64,000 bases of DNA from Marinobacterium marinum (lineage in GTDB: Bacteria; Pseudomonadota; Gammaproteobacteria; Pseudomonadales; Balneatricaceae): positions 202,489 to 266,488 of the forward strand of contig NZ_JACEMT010000049.1 of assembly GCF_013868415.1 (NCBI RefSeq), written 5' to 3'. A program made the position numbers and the translations under genes. Under the pieces are notes generated by a model, which searched no databases, was not told where the DNA came from, and saw only the letters and a program-made list of their open reading frames with translations. Shown in pieces: positions 1-8,259 of this stretch. Numbering within the stretch: the first letter of the stretch is position 1; each line of letters opens with the position of its first letter.

Positions 1-206
1 GAAAAAGGGCCTCCCGTCAGCTGGCCTAGAGCGAAGCCGGCCAGGAACAGACTGACCGACAGTTCAACCTGGTGGATGGAGATACCAAGCTCACCGGCTA
101 TTGTAGGGATGGCCGGCAGATAGGCATCGGTAGAAAGTGGGCCCAGCGCCGTCAGGCCGGCCAACATCAGAATCAGGCCGGGTATGGGAATCTGCTTAGC
201 GGTCAT
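1..206 (-). CDS. Bcr/CflA-family drug efflux MFS transporter, N-terminal part (cut by window edge)
   Basis: Reading leftward from the ATG at 206 gives 68 codons beginning MTAKQIPIPGLILMLAGL with no stop before the window edge. The first membrane helix is followed by LGPLSTDAYLPAIPTIAGELG, with the D-x-Y-LPA-P pattern after helix 1 that is typical of Bcr/CflA multidrug/sulfonamide/bicyclomycin proton antiporters, and then a second helix (SVSLFLAGFALGQL). The protein would sit in the inner membrane and export small drugs. It diverges from a TetR regulator with a palindrome between them, so repression by that regulator is likely (inference). The exact substrate cannot be judged from the fragment. 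Confidence 0.85.
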   Translation of the reverse strand, partial: MTAKQIPIPGLILMLAGLTALGPLSTDAYLPAIPTIAGELGISIHQVELSVSLFLAGFALGQLTGGPF

Positions 207-305
207 GGTTGCGCCTCGTCTGGCCGGTGGAATTGCAGCAGGCTGCCCGAGTAACATTCAGTGTTGATTATGTTGCGGAAGGGAAGCTGAAGATAAACAA
301 TAGTG

Positions 306-327
306 TAATGTAACATACGTTACATTA
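306..327. promoter_or_regulatory. Perfect inverted repeat, candidate operator of the divergent TetR regulator
   Basis: TAATGTAAC (306-314), spacer ATAC, GTTACATTA (319-327): two perfect 9-bp arms with a 4-bp spacer, 22 bp in all, the usual size of a TetR-family operator. It lies between the efflux gene (start at 206) and the regulator (start near 410) in an AT-rich divergent promoter region. Binding by the adjacent TetR protein is an inference from position and symmetry. Confidence 0.6.
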
Positions 328-409
328 ATATGAGTATTCCATTGATGCAAGCCGATATCATCGCCCAATGGCGCTGATATAATGGTAGCAGTCGAGTCTG
401 TAAATTAAG

Positions 410-1066
410 TTGAAGAGTAACGTGCAACCTGAACCGAATGCCAAACCCTGTGGCCTGACCCCAAAGGGGCTGGAGCGACAGAAGCGAATTCTGGATGCTG
501 CCCGTGATGTGTTTCTGGAACAGGGTTACGATAACGCCAGTATCAACGAAATCATGTGTCGTGCCGGCGGCTCGCTCAGTACGCTGTACCGTCTGTTCGG
601 TAACAAATTGGGGCTGTTCGAGGCGATGATGACGCAAACCTCCAACCGGGTGTTTGCCGCCTTCGAAGCAGTAGAGTGTGCCGCCCGGCGGGGAGACTCC
701 CCTGAACAGGCATTGAAACATTATGGTCGCCTGATGCTGGAGCGGGTTTTAAGCCAGGAGGCCGTTGGTTTATACCGTCTGGTGACAACGGATTGCAGCA
801 GTGAAAGAGATCGTATTCAGGCTCTGTTTTACGAACAGGGGCCCAAGCGCCTCAACGGCAAACTGAGCGCTTATCTGCAGACTCAGGTTGAGCAGGGCGG
901 CATGCAGATTCAGGATACGGAGTTGGCGGCCTTTCAGTTTCTGGAAATGGTCAAGGGCAATTTTCAGTTGCGTGCCATGATGGGCATGGAAATTCCCGAG
1001 AGTGAACGTGAGCGGGCGGTCGAGCAGGCCGTCGAACTTTTTCTGTATGGTGCAACTCGGCGTTAG
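410..1066 (+). CDS. TetR/AcrR family transcriptional regulator
   Basis: 218 aa from a TTG at 410; a GTG at 422 (giving MQPEPNAK) is an equally possible start because no strong ribosome site decides between them. Residues about 24-70 form the TetR DNA-binding domain, with the helix-turn-helix around NASINEIMCRAGGSLSTLYRLFGNK. The remaining 150 residues are the helical ligand/dimerisation domain, which resembles the AefR-type C-terminal domain seen in many efflux regulators. It is transcribed away from a Bcr/CflA pump with a 22-bp palindrome between them, so it probably represses the pump and itself until a ligand binds (inference). The ligand is unknown. Confidence 0.85.
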   Translation: MKSNVQPEPNAKPCGLTPKGLERQKRILDAARDVFLEQGYDNASINEIMCRAGGSLSTLYRLFGNKLGLFEAMMTQTSNRVFAAFEAVECAARRGDSPEQALKHYGRLMLERVLSQEAVGLYRLVTTDCSSERDRIQALFYEQGPKRLNGKLSAYLQTQVEQGGMQIQDTELAAFQFLEMVKGNFQLRAMMGMEIPESERERAVEQAVELFLYGATRR

Positions 1067-1151
1067 GCACTGCTTGGCGCGCTGTTGTCAGCGCTTCAAA
1101 TACGGTATCTTAGGCGGCTTTGTACCTGAATAGAATGGCACCGAATCGAAT

Positions 1152-2348
1152 ATGATTATCAAACCGAAAATTCGTGGCTTTATCTGTACGACCACGCACC
1201 CCGTAGGTTGTGAAGCGAATGTCCGTGAACAGATCGCCTACACCCAGGCCCAGGGCAAGATTGAAAACGGCCCCAAACGTGTGCTGGTGATCGGCGCATC
1301 CAGCGGTTACGGTCTGTCTTCACGCATCGCCGCCGCTTTCGGCAGTGATGCTGCCACCATCGGTGTCTTTTTCGAAAAGCCGGGCACTGAGCGTAAGCCG
1401 GGCACGGCCGGATGGTATAACGCTGCTGCCTTTGACAAGTGTGCCAAGGAAGCCGGGCTGTACGCCAAGAGTCTGAACGGGGATGCCTTTTCCCATGATG
1501 CCAAGCAGAAAACTATCGAGCTGATCCAAGAAGATCTGGGCCAGATTGATCTGGTCGTGTACTCGCTTGCTTCTCCCGTGCGCAAAATGCCGGATACGGG
1601 TGAAGTCGTGCGGTCAGCACTGAAACCGATCGGCGAACCCTACCGTTCAACTGCGATTGATACCAACAAGGACGTGATTACCGAAGCCGAGATCGAACCG
1701 GCGACGGAAGAAGAAGTGGCCAACACCGTTACCGTTATGGGCGGTGAAGACTGGGAACTCTGGATCAACGCGCTGGAAGACGCCGGTGTGCTGGCCGACG
1801 ACTGCAAGACCGTGGCCTACAGTTATATTGGTACCGATATCACTTGGCCAATCTACTGGCACGGTGCATTGGGCAAGGCCAAGCAGGATCTGGACCGCGC
1901 AGCGGGCGATTTGAATGACAAGCTGTCCGGTGCGCATAACGGCCAGGCTAACGTGGCTGTTCTCAAGTCTGTCGTAACTCAGGCCAGCTCTGCCATTCCG
2001 GTGATGCCTTTGTACCTGTCCATGGTATTCAAGGTGATGCGCGAGCAGGGTATTCACGAAGGTTGCATGGAGCAGGTACATCGCCTGTTCAAGACTGGCC
2101 TGTATGGCACTACTGCCGAGATGGATGATGGCAACCGTTTCCGTATGGATGATTGGGAGCTGCGTGATGATGTGCAGAAAGCCTGTCGTGAGCTTTGGCC
2201 CCAGGTAACCAGTGAGAACCTGTTCGACGTCACCGACTACCAGCTGTACAAGGATGAATTCCTGAAACTGTTTGGTTTTGGCATTGACGGCGTTGATTAC
2301 GAAGCAGACGTGAACCCGGATGTACAGTTTGATGTGATCGATATCTGA
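1152..2348 (+). CDS. fabV: FabV-type enoyl-[acyl-carrier-protein] reductase (NADH), trans-2-enoyl-CoA reductase
   Basis: 398 aa, the normal FabV length. It reduces the trans-2 double bond of enoyl-ACP in the last step of each fatty-acid elongation cycle, using NADH. The sequence shows the nucleotide-binding motif GASSGYG (residues 48-54), the catalytic Tyr235-x8-Lys244 pair in [12 protein letters not shown], and the conserved N-terminus [20 protein letters not shown]. FabV enzymes are known to be largely insensitive to triclosan, unlike FabI. The gene stands alone: a regulator lies upstream on the same strand and a terminator immediately downstream. Family assignment is very secure. Whether it is the only enoyl reductase in this organism cannot be seen here. 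Confidence 0.97.
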   Translation: MIIKPKIRGFICTTTHPVGCEANVREQIAYTQAQGKIENGPKRVLVIGASSGYGLSSRIAAAFGSDAATIGVFFEKPGTERKPGTAGWYNAAAFDKCAKEAGLYAKSLNGDAFSHDAKQKTIELIQEDLGQIDLVVYSLASPVRKMPDTGEVVRSALKPIGEPYRSTAIDTNKDVITEAEIEPATEEEVANTVTVMGGEDWELWINALEDAGVLADDCKTVAYSYIGTDITWPIYWHGALGKAKQDLDRAAGDLNDKLSGAHNGQANVAVLKSVVTQASSAIPVMPLYLSMVFKVMREQGIHEGCMEQVHRLFKTGLYGTTAEMDDGNRFRMDDWELRDDVQKACRELWPQVTSENLFDVTDYQLYKDEFLKLFGFGIDGVDYEADVNPDVQFDVIDI

Positions 2349-2367
2349 CGATCAGATCGATGTTGGC

Positions 2368-2404
2368 AAGGCCCTGCTCGGTGTTGAACCGTGCGGGGCC
2401 TTTT
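2368..2404 (+). terminator. Rho-independent terminator of fabV
   Basis: AAGGCCCTGC (2368-2377) pairs with GCGGGGCCTT (2393-2402) with one mismatch, around a 15-nt loop, and is followed by TTTTC. It begins 20 bp after the fabV stop. Confidence 0.75.
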
Positions 2405-2458
2405 CGATTCGGAAACTGTGCTTTTGTCAATGACAACGAGGGGAATAATACGAGGCTG

Positions 2459-2510
2459 GTGACCCGGTTTGATCTTGGGGGATGCGTTCGATCAAACCTG
2501 AAAAGGTCAC
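2459..2510. other. Long two-tier stem-loop downstream of mesD
   Basis: Outer arms GTGACC (2459-2464) and GGTCAC (2505-2510) enclose perfect inner arms GGTTTGATC (2466-2474) and GATCAAACC (2490-2498). It lies 25 bp past the mesD stop on the minus strand and between convergent transcripts (fabV and mesD). No run of T follows on either strand, so it is more likely a 3'-end stabiliser or processing structure than a classical terminator (inference). Confidence 0.5.
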
Positions 2511-2534
2511 TCGGGTGTACGGTGCTTTGACAGC

Positions 2535-3569
2535 TCAGTTTGATGCCGAGAGTTCTTTGCGGACAATCTCCGCGCCTGCACTCAAGGCATTCAACTTGCC
2601 CCTTGCCACTGGACGAGACAGAGGAGCCATGCCGCAGTTGGTGCAAGGATAGAGTTTATCGGCATCAACAAACTGCAGGGCCTTGCGCAGAGTGCTGGCG
2701 ACCTCCTCCGGTGTCTCGATGGTGTTGGTGGCGACATCAATGGCGCCGACCATGACTTTTTTGCCTCGAATGAGTTCGATCAACTCCATGGGCACGCGAG
2801 AGTTGTGGCATTCCAGTGATATCATGTCGAGACTGGACTTCTGAAGTCTGGGAAACACCTCTTCGTATTGTCTCCACTCGCTCCCCAGTGTTTTTTTCCA
2901 GTCCGTATTGGCCTTGATGCCGTAGCCATAACAAATATGTACGGCCGTTTCACACTTGAGCCCTTCAACGGCCTTTTCCAGAGCCGCGATGCCCCAATCA
3001 TTGACTTCGTCAAAGAAGACGTTAAACGCAGGCTCGTCGAACTGGATAATATCAACCCCGGCGGCCTCCAGTTCTCTGGCTTCCTGGTTGAGTATTTTGG
3101 CGAATTCCCAGGCCAGTTTTTCACGACTTTTATAATGATCGTCATACAGCGTATCGATCATAGTCATGGGGCCGGGCAGAGCCCACTTGATAGGCTGGCT
3201 GGTTTGCTGACGCAGAAACTGGGCATCTTTTACAAACACGGGCTTTTGTCGGGCTACAGCATCAACAACCGTCGGTACGCTTGCGTCATAGCGATCACGA
3301 ATCTTGACGGTCTTGCGATTTTCAAAGTCAACGCCACTCAAGTGTTCAATAAATGTCGTAACAAAATGCTGGCGCGTTTGCTCGCCATCGCTGATGATGT
3401 CGATACTGGCGTGTAGTTGCTCTTGCAACGACACGCGCAAGGCATCCTGTTTGCCTTCAATCAACTGTTCATCCTGTAGTTTCCAGGGTGACCAGAGAGT
3501 CTCCGGCTCTGCCAGCCAAGAGGGTTTTGGCAGGCTGCCAGCTGTTGATGTGGGTAACAGTTTTTTCAT
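2535..3569 (-). CDS. mesD: MesD, folate-independent core-MetE methionine synthase
   Basis: 344 aa from the ATG at 3569 (a GTG lies two codons upstream). It is a single MetE catalytic barrel without the N-terminal folate-binding half of MetE. The zinc/thiol ligands of the MetE family are present: HIC (His211, Cys213), the Glu253 of SLECHNSR, and the C-terminal Cys in YPCTNCGMAP (Cys309/Cys312). The start MKKLLPTSTAGSLPKPSWL and the adjacent DUF1852 gene match the MesD family described by Price and colleagues, which makes methionine from homocysteine with an unidentified methyl donor and needs MesX and oxygen. It is cotranscribed with mesX, 27 bp downstream of it. Confidence 0.9.
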   Translation of the reverse strand: MKKLLPTSTAGSLPKPSWLAEPETLWSPWKLQDEQLIEGKQDALRVSLQEQLHASIDIISDGEQTRQHFVTTFIEHLSGVDFENRKTVKIRDRYDASVPTVVDAVARQKPVFVKDAQFLRQQTSQPIKWALPGPMTMIDTLYDDHYKSREKLAWEFAKILNQEARELEAAGVDIIQFDEPAFNVFFDEVNDWGIAALEKAVEGLKCETAVHICYGYGIKANTDWKKTLGSEWRQYEEVFPRLQKSSLDMISLECHNSRVPMELIELIRGKKVMVGAIDVATNTIETPEEVASTLRKALQFVDADKLYPCTNCGMAPLSRPVARGKLNALSAGAEIVRKELSASN

Positions 3570-3596
3570 GATCACAACTTCGTATGCTTTGTTGGG

Positions 3597-4574
3597 TTAT
3601 AGAGTGTAATTGGCAGACCATTGTTCAAGCATTTTCTGATAGGGCTTGATGAAATGCTCTTTAGTAAAGTGGCCCTGCTTGATAGCCAACTGACCACGTT
3701 CTTCTCTATCGTAATCAATTCGGGTTAATGAGTGGTCCTGATGCTGGAGACTCGGTTGATAGCACTTTCCTGCCACTGTATTGGCATTGTAAATCTCGGG
3801 CCGGTAAATTTTCTGGAAAGTTTCCATGGTGCTAATGGTACTGATAAGCTCGAGGCTCGTGTAATCGTTGAGTAGATCGCCAAAGAAATAAAAGGCCAAA
3901 GGCGCGGCACTGTTACGGGGCATGAAATAGCGAACCTGCAGGCCCATTTTCTTGAAATATTGTTCGGTCAATGAAGGTTCATTAGGCTCGTATTCAAAGC
4001 CCAATACCGGGTGTTGATTTTCCGTTCGATAATATATTTTATTATCTGAAACGCTCAGACATATGACTGGAAGTTTATTGAAATTATTTTTATATATGTT
4101 CGAGCTTACGAAATATTTGAATAGTTTTCCGTGTAGGTCGCCAAAATTTTCGGGGACAGTAAAGTTATCTTTTCCCTTGTTATGATCCAGCAGCAATACG
4201 CTAAAATCATAATCTCGTACATAGGAGGAGAAATTATTTCCTACCATGCCTTCTACATGTTTTTTGGTTTTGTTATCAAAAATGTTCGTTTTCAGTATTT
4301 CAATCGTCGGAAATTTATGACCGTCACCTTTAATATCCAGGTCAACGGAGACAATCTCAAGTTGGACCGAGTATCGATCTCCATTAGGGTTGTCCCAGGA
4401 GGCCAGGTCATTAAAACGATTATTAATCATGCTTAAAGTATCGCGTAGATTTTCTTGGCGCCTTTTTCCTCGCGCCAAGTTGGCAAAATTTGTCGTGATA
4501 CGTGTATTGTCCGATGGTCGATAATTTTCATCGAAACAAATGCTCTTAAGGGTAAATGTGAAGTCTTTATTCAT
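3597..4574 (-). CDS. mesX: MesX (DUF1852), partner required by MesD
   Basis: 325 aa. This is the DUF1852 family, found almost only beside core-MetE genes and shown genetically to be required with MesD for oxygen-dependent, folate-independent methionine synthesis; its chemistry is unknown. The N-terminus FTFTLKSICFDENYRPSDNTRITTNFANLARG and the C-terminal QGHFTKEHFIKPYQKMLEQW are characteristic. No signal peptide or membrane segment is visible, so it should be cytoplasmic. The gene is conspicuously AT-rich, above all at 4020-4320, compared with the GC-rich genes around it, which hints at transfer or relaxed codon use. It has no strong ribosome-binding site. It is the first gene of the pair and lies 27 bp from mesD. 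Confidence 0.88.
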   Translation of the reverse strand: MNKDFTFTLKSICFDENYRPSDNTRITTNFANLARGKRRQENLRDTLSMINNRFNDLASWDNPNGDRYSVQLEIVSVDLDIKGDGHKFPTIEILKTNIFDNKTKKHVEGMVGNNFSSYVRDYDFSVLLLDHNKGKDNFTVPENFGDLHGKLFKYFVSSNIYKNNFNKLPVICLSVSDNKIYYRTENQHPVLGFEYEPNEPSLTEQYFKKMGLQVRYFMPRNSAAPLAFYFFGDLLNDYTSLELISTISTMETFQKIYRPEIYNANTVAGKCYQPSLQHQDHSLTRIDYDREERGQLAIKQGHFTKEHFIKPYQKMLEQWSANYTL

Positions 4575-5000
4575 GGTAGCTGGATATTCTTTTATCTAAA
4601 TTTGGAATTTAATCTTTAGCCTGCTCTTTATGGGCTTGCCAATTTTATATTCTGACTTATCCGGTCTATCGCTTCGCAACTTCCTGATTGCTGGGCAAGG
4701 GCCAAGTATGAACCAACTGCAAGGTTGTCTAGCGTTAAGAGCACAGAGGGTTTTATACGCGATCTAAGTAATGAACTATATTGATTTTATTTGGTTGATA
4801 TATGATTTTTACTCATGAGTCTTGAGGTTTGGGGTTGTGGATCAGGTTGAAGCCGGCGCGCCTTGGGAGGTTGACGGTATCAGGGGGATCAAGACTCGTA
4901 TGTTTGGCCCTCCGAGGAAAACAGCGGTCAGACGGATGTTGTTTCAATTATCGAGTTGAGGCTCTAAGATGGTTCGCTTTTCTTTGCGAGTGAATGTGGA
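4575..5000. other. 426-bp AT-rich divergent intergenic region, mesX / tauE-like gene
   Basis: It must hold the promoters of mesDX (leftward) and of the exporter gene (rightward). I see no tRNA, no convincing small ORF, no clear MetJ box array and no SAM or cobalamin riboswitch core. A 10-bp palindrome ACTCATGAGT lies at 4811-4820. How mesDX is controlled is therefore not evident. Confidence 0.5.
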
Positions 5001-5801
5001 ATGTTAACAACTCTGCTTCTCTATATGGTGTTGGGCGCGTTTGCGGGCGTGGCGGCAGGTCTTTTCGGCATTGGCGGCGGGTTGCTGATCGTGCCGGTAT
5101 TGATTTTTTCTTTCCAGCTGCAGGGCGTATCGCCTGAGGTGCTGACACATATGGCGGTGGCCACTTCGTTGGCGACCATCGTGGTGACTTCGGTCAGTTC
5201 TGTGCGGGCGCACCATCAGCACGGAGCCGTGCGCTGGGAGCTGTTCAAGCCGCTGGCGGCCGGGATTCTGTTGGGTGCTGTACTCGGTGTGAACACGGCT
5301 GTGCAGCTACCGGGTGGAGTGCTGCAGGTTGCGCTTGGGGTGTTTGCCCTGATGGTAGCAGTACAGATGGCTCTCAACCTGAAGCCTGGGGCGGGGGAGC
5401 AGGTTGCGTCAAAAGTGGAGCTGGGAATTGCAGGCGGGCTCATCGGCTGGGCTTCATCCATTTTCGGGATCGGTGGCGGTAGCCTCAGTGTGCCCTATCT
5501 TAGCTGGCGTCGGGTGGTGATGCAGCAGGCAGTAGCTACCTCGGCGGCCTGTGGTCTTCCCATTGCTATTATGGGGGCCTTGACCAATATCTGGATGGGT
5601 TGGGGTGAGCCTGAATTGCCGCAGTGGAGCCTGGGATATGTTTACTTGCCGGCCTTTGCCGGTATCGTTTTGACCAGTGCGTTCACAGCCCCTTTAGGGG
5701 CGAAGTTAGCCCACAGGTTATCGCAGCCGGTGTTGAAAAAGGTCTTTGCCGTATTTCTGGTTGTGGTAGCGGGGCGTTTCATTTTCTCCAATCTGGGATA
5801 A
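5001..5801 (+). CDS. TauE/SafE family sulfite/organosulfonate exporter (membrane protein)
   Basis: 266 aa, strongly hydrophobic with about eight predicted membrane helices arranged as two homologous halves. Each half carries the family's glycine-rich hallmark: GLFGIGGGLLIVPVL near residue 20 and SSIFGIGGGSLSVPYLSW near residue 155. TauE/SafE proteins move sulfite, sulfoacetate or other small anions across the inner membrane. The gene stands alone downstream of a divergent region shared with mesDX, and a sulfur-metabolism link between the two is tempting but unproven. The start at 5001 has only a weak ribosome site (GTGGA). Confidence 0.88.
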   Translation: MLTTLLLYMVLGAFAGVAAGLFGIGGGLLIVPVLIFSFQLQGVSPEVLTHMAVATSLATIVVTSVSSVRAHHQHGAVRWELFKPLAAGILLGAVLGVNTAVQLPGGVLQVALGVFALMVAVQMALNLKPGAGEQVASKVELGIAGGLIGWASSIFGIGGGSLSVPYLSWRRVVMQQAVATSAACGLPIAIMGALTNIWMGWGEPELPQWSLGYVYLPAFAGIVLTSAFTAPLGAKLAHRLSQPVLKKVFAVFLVVVAGRFIFSNLG

Positions 5802-5962
5802 GGGTGCCGATGGCAGGTCTATGGTCATGGTGAGTATCCGTGACCTGGTTATCGGCATAGAAAATGAAGGCTGGCGGGTGATCTTGAATGGCTTATACAG
5901 GGTTTTATCTGTACTTAATTCAGTATGGGCACCCTGGAATCTGATTAGACTCCGGGAGCAAT

Positions 5963-5987
5963 AAAATTGTCAGGGAGGCAATTTTTT
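5963..5987 (+). terminator. Weak terminator-like hairpin after the TauE-like gene
   Basis: AAAATTG (5963-5969) and CAATTTT (5979-5985) are perfect arms around a 9-nt loop, followed by TT. The stem is AT-rich and 160 bp beyond the stop, so it is only a tentative terminator. Confidence 0.35.
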
Positions 5988-6061
5988 GGTGTTGTCACTG
6001 CATGAAATGACAATAATGTTGTTCCTCTTCCCGCATCAGATAGATAATGGAGTTTTACTGA

Positions 6062-7042
6062 ATGCTCAAGCAATTGCCCGCCCTGGTCCTGAGTTTCCTG
6101 GTTGCAATACCTGTTTTGGCCGCTAAAGGAGACGTTAAAGGATCTGAAGATCATCCACTGCTTTCCCGCTTCCCTGATACTCATATCAACAGTTATTACA
6201 CCAGCGAATATAATGAGTTTCTTGTTGCGACAGGCCCTCGTACCGATCAGGAGCTGCCGCCAGTGTTGCGCCTTGAGGGTAAGGTCACGACACTGGGTTA
6301 TGAAGCGAATGAACTTAAATATTCAGCGCTGCAAATATACCGGAATTATGAAAAAGCCTTTGCCAAGGCCGGATTTACGCCGATTTTCACCTGCCGCAGC
6401 GATGATGAATGTGGCCCTTTCTTTGTAAACAAGCTCTACTGGTATGGCAACTCGGCTCGCCAAGGTCGTGATAGAGGGCTCAATGCTCCAAATTTGCATG
6501 GCAGTCGATATAAGTATTTCTACTGGAGTGGCAAGGCTGATGTGCAGGGTAAAGAGGTGTATGCAACCTTGTTGGTCTCTCAATACAGCGGCGGCGATTC
6601 ACCAACCATAGCGGTTCTTGATATCGGTGAAATCGAATCTTTGGATGATGATCGCATCAGTATCGATTTGGATGGCATGAGTAAGGCGCTGGCAGAAACC
6701 GGTAAGGTTGAACTCGAAGGTGTGTTCTTTGATACTGCCAAGGCAACCCTGAAAACCGAATCTGCCGAAGCCGTAGCAATCATTGCTGATTATCTGCAGC
6801 AGAATGAGGCGCAGTCCTTCTACGTGGTAGGTCACACCGACAGCCAGGGTGACTTCAATTTCAATATGAAATTGAGCAAGGATCGAGCGACAACCGTGGC
6901 TCAGGCCTTGCAGCAGGAGCATGGTATTGATACGGGGCGTTTGACGCCGATTGGTGTCGGACCGGTCAGCCCGGTGTCGAGCAATGGCACTGATGCTGGC
7001 CGTAGTAACAACCGACGTGTCGAGCTGGTGCTTGCCGACTGA
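6062..7042 (+). CDS. DUF4892 / OmpA-like domain envelope protein
   Basis: 326 aa. A signal peptide (MLKQLPALVLSFLVAIPVLA, cleavage near AKG) directs it to the periplasm. Residues about 25-205 resemble the DUF4892 domain often fused to OmpA-like domains in Pseudomonas and relatives. Residues about 213-326 are an OmpA C-terminal peptidoglycan-binding domain with GVFFDTAKATLKTESAEAV, VVGHTDSQGDFNFNMKLSKDRA and the terminal GRSNNRRVELVL. It probably anchors to peptidoglycan and interacts with the outer membrane; the role of the N-terminal domain is not known. The gene stands alone and converges with the gene at 7112. Confidence 0.82.
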   Translation: MLKQLPALVLSFLVAIPVLAAKGDVKGSEDHPLLSRFPDTHINSYYTSEYNEFLVATGPRTDQELPPVLRLEGKVTTLGYEANELKYSALQIYRNYEKAFAKAGFTPIFTCRSDDECGPFFVNKLYWYGNSARQGRDRGLNAPNLHGSRYKYFYWSGKADVQGKEVYATLLVSQYSGGDSPTIAVLDIGEIESLDDDRISIDLDGMSKALAETGKVELEGVFFDTAKATLKTESAEAVAIIADYLQQNEAQSFYVVGHTDSQGDFNFNMKLSKDRATTVAQALQQEHGIDTGRLTPIGVGPVSPVSSNGTDAGRSNNRRVELVLAD

Positions 7043-7111
7043 CAGGTGTGCAGGGTGAGGTCGTGGTATGGGCCCCCCTGCACCCTTCTCAGGTGCAGCC
7101 GGGAGGATGTG

Positions 7112-7639
7112 TTAGATCTTGCCCAGCTCCCGGTGCCAATATTGGCCCATGTCGCTGTCGGCCCGGACGATACGATCGGTGTCCAGGTGACCGGGCCAGA
7201 ACTGAATGATGTATTCCTGTCCATCGACAGGGAGGTCCCAGTCGTCCTGTTCATCGTAGTCACGATCCATGTGCCTGATACTGTATCGCACGATGTAGTG
7301 ATCGCAGGGCAGGTTCAGTAGAAAGGTGTTTTCATGGGCCCATTCGCACAGGTAAAGCCTGTCGGAGAGTGCCGAAAAGTTGCCCTCCACAACATTCTGA
7401 CAGTCCGAGTTCAGTACCGGCTCGGAGTCATGCAGCTCGATGGTGATCTTGGCGGTGCCGTCCTGCGGACCGGCCACAAAAAACAGTTTTCCCTCATGTG
7501 CCGTGCCGCATAAACCATTGGCCTGATATTTGAAGGCCGAGTCCATGTCAAAATGGTCACTATCGTCCATATCCAGAATATCGATATAGAACTGACCGTA
7601 AAACAGACTGATATTGTCTGAGAACAACGTCCTTGCCAT
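7112..7639 (-). CDS. Acidic protein of unknown function, possibly ComJ-like
   Basis: 175 aa from the ATG at 7639, chosen because AGGAGGAAGT lies immediately upstream; a longer frame starting at 7780 lacks such a site. The protein is acidic, beta-rich in appearance and has no signal peptide or membrane segment. The order of motifs ISLFYGQFYI, a central DGTAKITIEL and LNLPCDHYIVRYSI recalls from memory the small ComJ/Nin family (nuclease inhibitor of the Bacillus competence nuclease), but the similarity is weak and could be wrong. No nuclease gene lies next to it; the downstream neighbour is convergent and the upstream one is a K+ channel. Best treated as hypothetical. Confidence 0.55.
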   Translation of the reverse strand: MARTLFSDNISLFYGQFYIDILDMDDSDHFDMDSAFKYQANGLCGTAHEGKLFFVAGPQDGTAKITIELHDSEPVLNSDCQNVVEGNFSALSDRLYLCEWAHENTFLLNLPCDHYIVRYSIRHMDRDYDEQDDWDLPVDGQEYIIQFWPGHLDTDRIVRADSDMGQYWHRELGKI

Positions 7640-7836
7640 GACTTCCTCCTGATCTTGATCTTTATTATGGGCGGCGTGCTCAGAAACACGCATGCGTGTT
7701 GCAGGCGGCCAAGTTGTAGCGGTTTGGCGTGACCAACGCATGTTGTCGGGAGCAGTATGGCATATCAAAAGCGTGATCATGTACCTGCTGTACCAAACAC
7801 ACTATTGCGGATATATACCCTATGCCGACCGCGTGA

Positions 7837-8160
7837 TCAGGCGTGGGGGAAGTGGTTGCCGAAGGCTCTTATGGTGGCTTCTACCGACAGGGCTCCGATG
7901 ATGCCGGTCATGATGATGCCGTGCATCGCGATCAGAATTGCCAGTAACTTGGCGGGCTTTCGGGTCGGTTTCATATCACCGTAGCCCACTGTCAGTGCGG
8001 TAATGAAGCCCCAGTAAAGGGCATCAAGCAGACTCCACTGTTCCAGCTTGCCCACTAGTGTCGCCAGGCCGGCGATCACCATCAGAAGGAACAGGATAAG
8101 CGGGGAAATCAGTGCCAGGCCATTGGAAAAATTGGCCAGAAAGGTAAAGGTGTATTCCAT
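7837..8160 (-). CDS. Two-transmembrane potassium channel family protein
   Basis: 107 aa. Helix 1 (about residues 16-36), a re-entrant pore loop with the canonical K+ selectivity filter TVGYGD (57-62), and helix 2 (about 70-93) make up a minimal KcsA-like pore. Four copies would form an inner-membrane K+-selective channel. There is no RCK or cyclic-nucleotide domain, so gating is not evident. The filter is intact. It is a single gene between the acidic unknown protein and the methyltransferase, both on the same strand, with long enough gaps (about 100-200 bp) to have its own promoter. Confidence 0.85.
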   Translation of the reverse strand: MEYTFTFLANFSNGLALISPLILFLLMVIAGLATLVGKLEQWSLLDALYWGFITALTVGYGDMKPTRKPAKLLAILIAMHGIIMTGIIGALSVEATIRAFGNHFPHA

Positions 8161-8225
8161 GGTAGTCCGTATAGGGTGACGTCTGGATAGGCTGTAAATA
8201 GGGCCGGTATGTTATCGCGAAGTGC

Positions 8226-8249
8226 CGGTCATGGGCAGCCCCATGACCG
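8226..8249. other. Perfect 10-bp hairpin after the methyltransferase gene
   Basis: CGGTCATGGG (8226-8235), loop CAGC, CCCATGACCG (8240-8249). It lies 10 bp beyond the methyltransferase stop on the minus strand. It has no T-tract, so it may end or protect the transcript rather than terminate intrinsically. Confidence 0.45.
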
Positions 8250-8259
8250 ACCTCAGCGC

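Noticed and set aside
4575..5000. Possible riboswitch upstream of mesX
   Set aside because: I looked for SAM and cobalamin riboswitch cores and MetJ/MetR boxes in the leader and found none convincing.
8226..8249. Classical terminator after the methyltransferase
   Set aside because: The stem is perfect but neither strand has a T-tract, so it is listed only as a hairpin.
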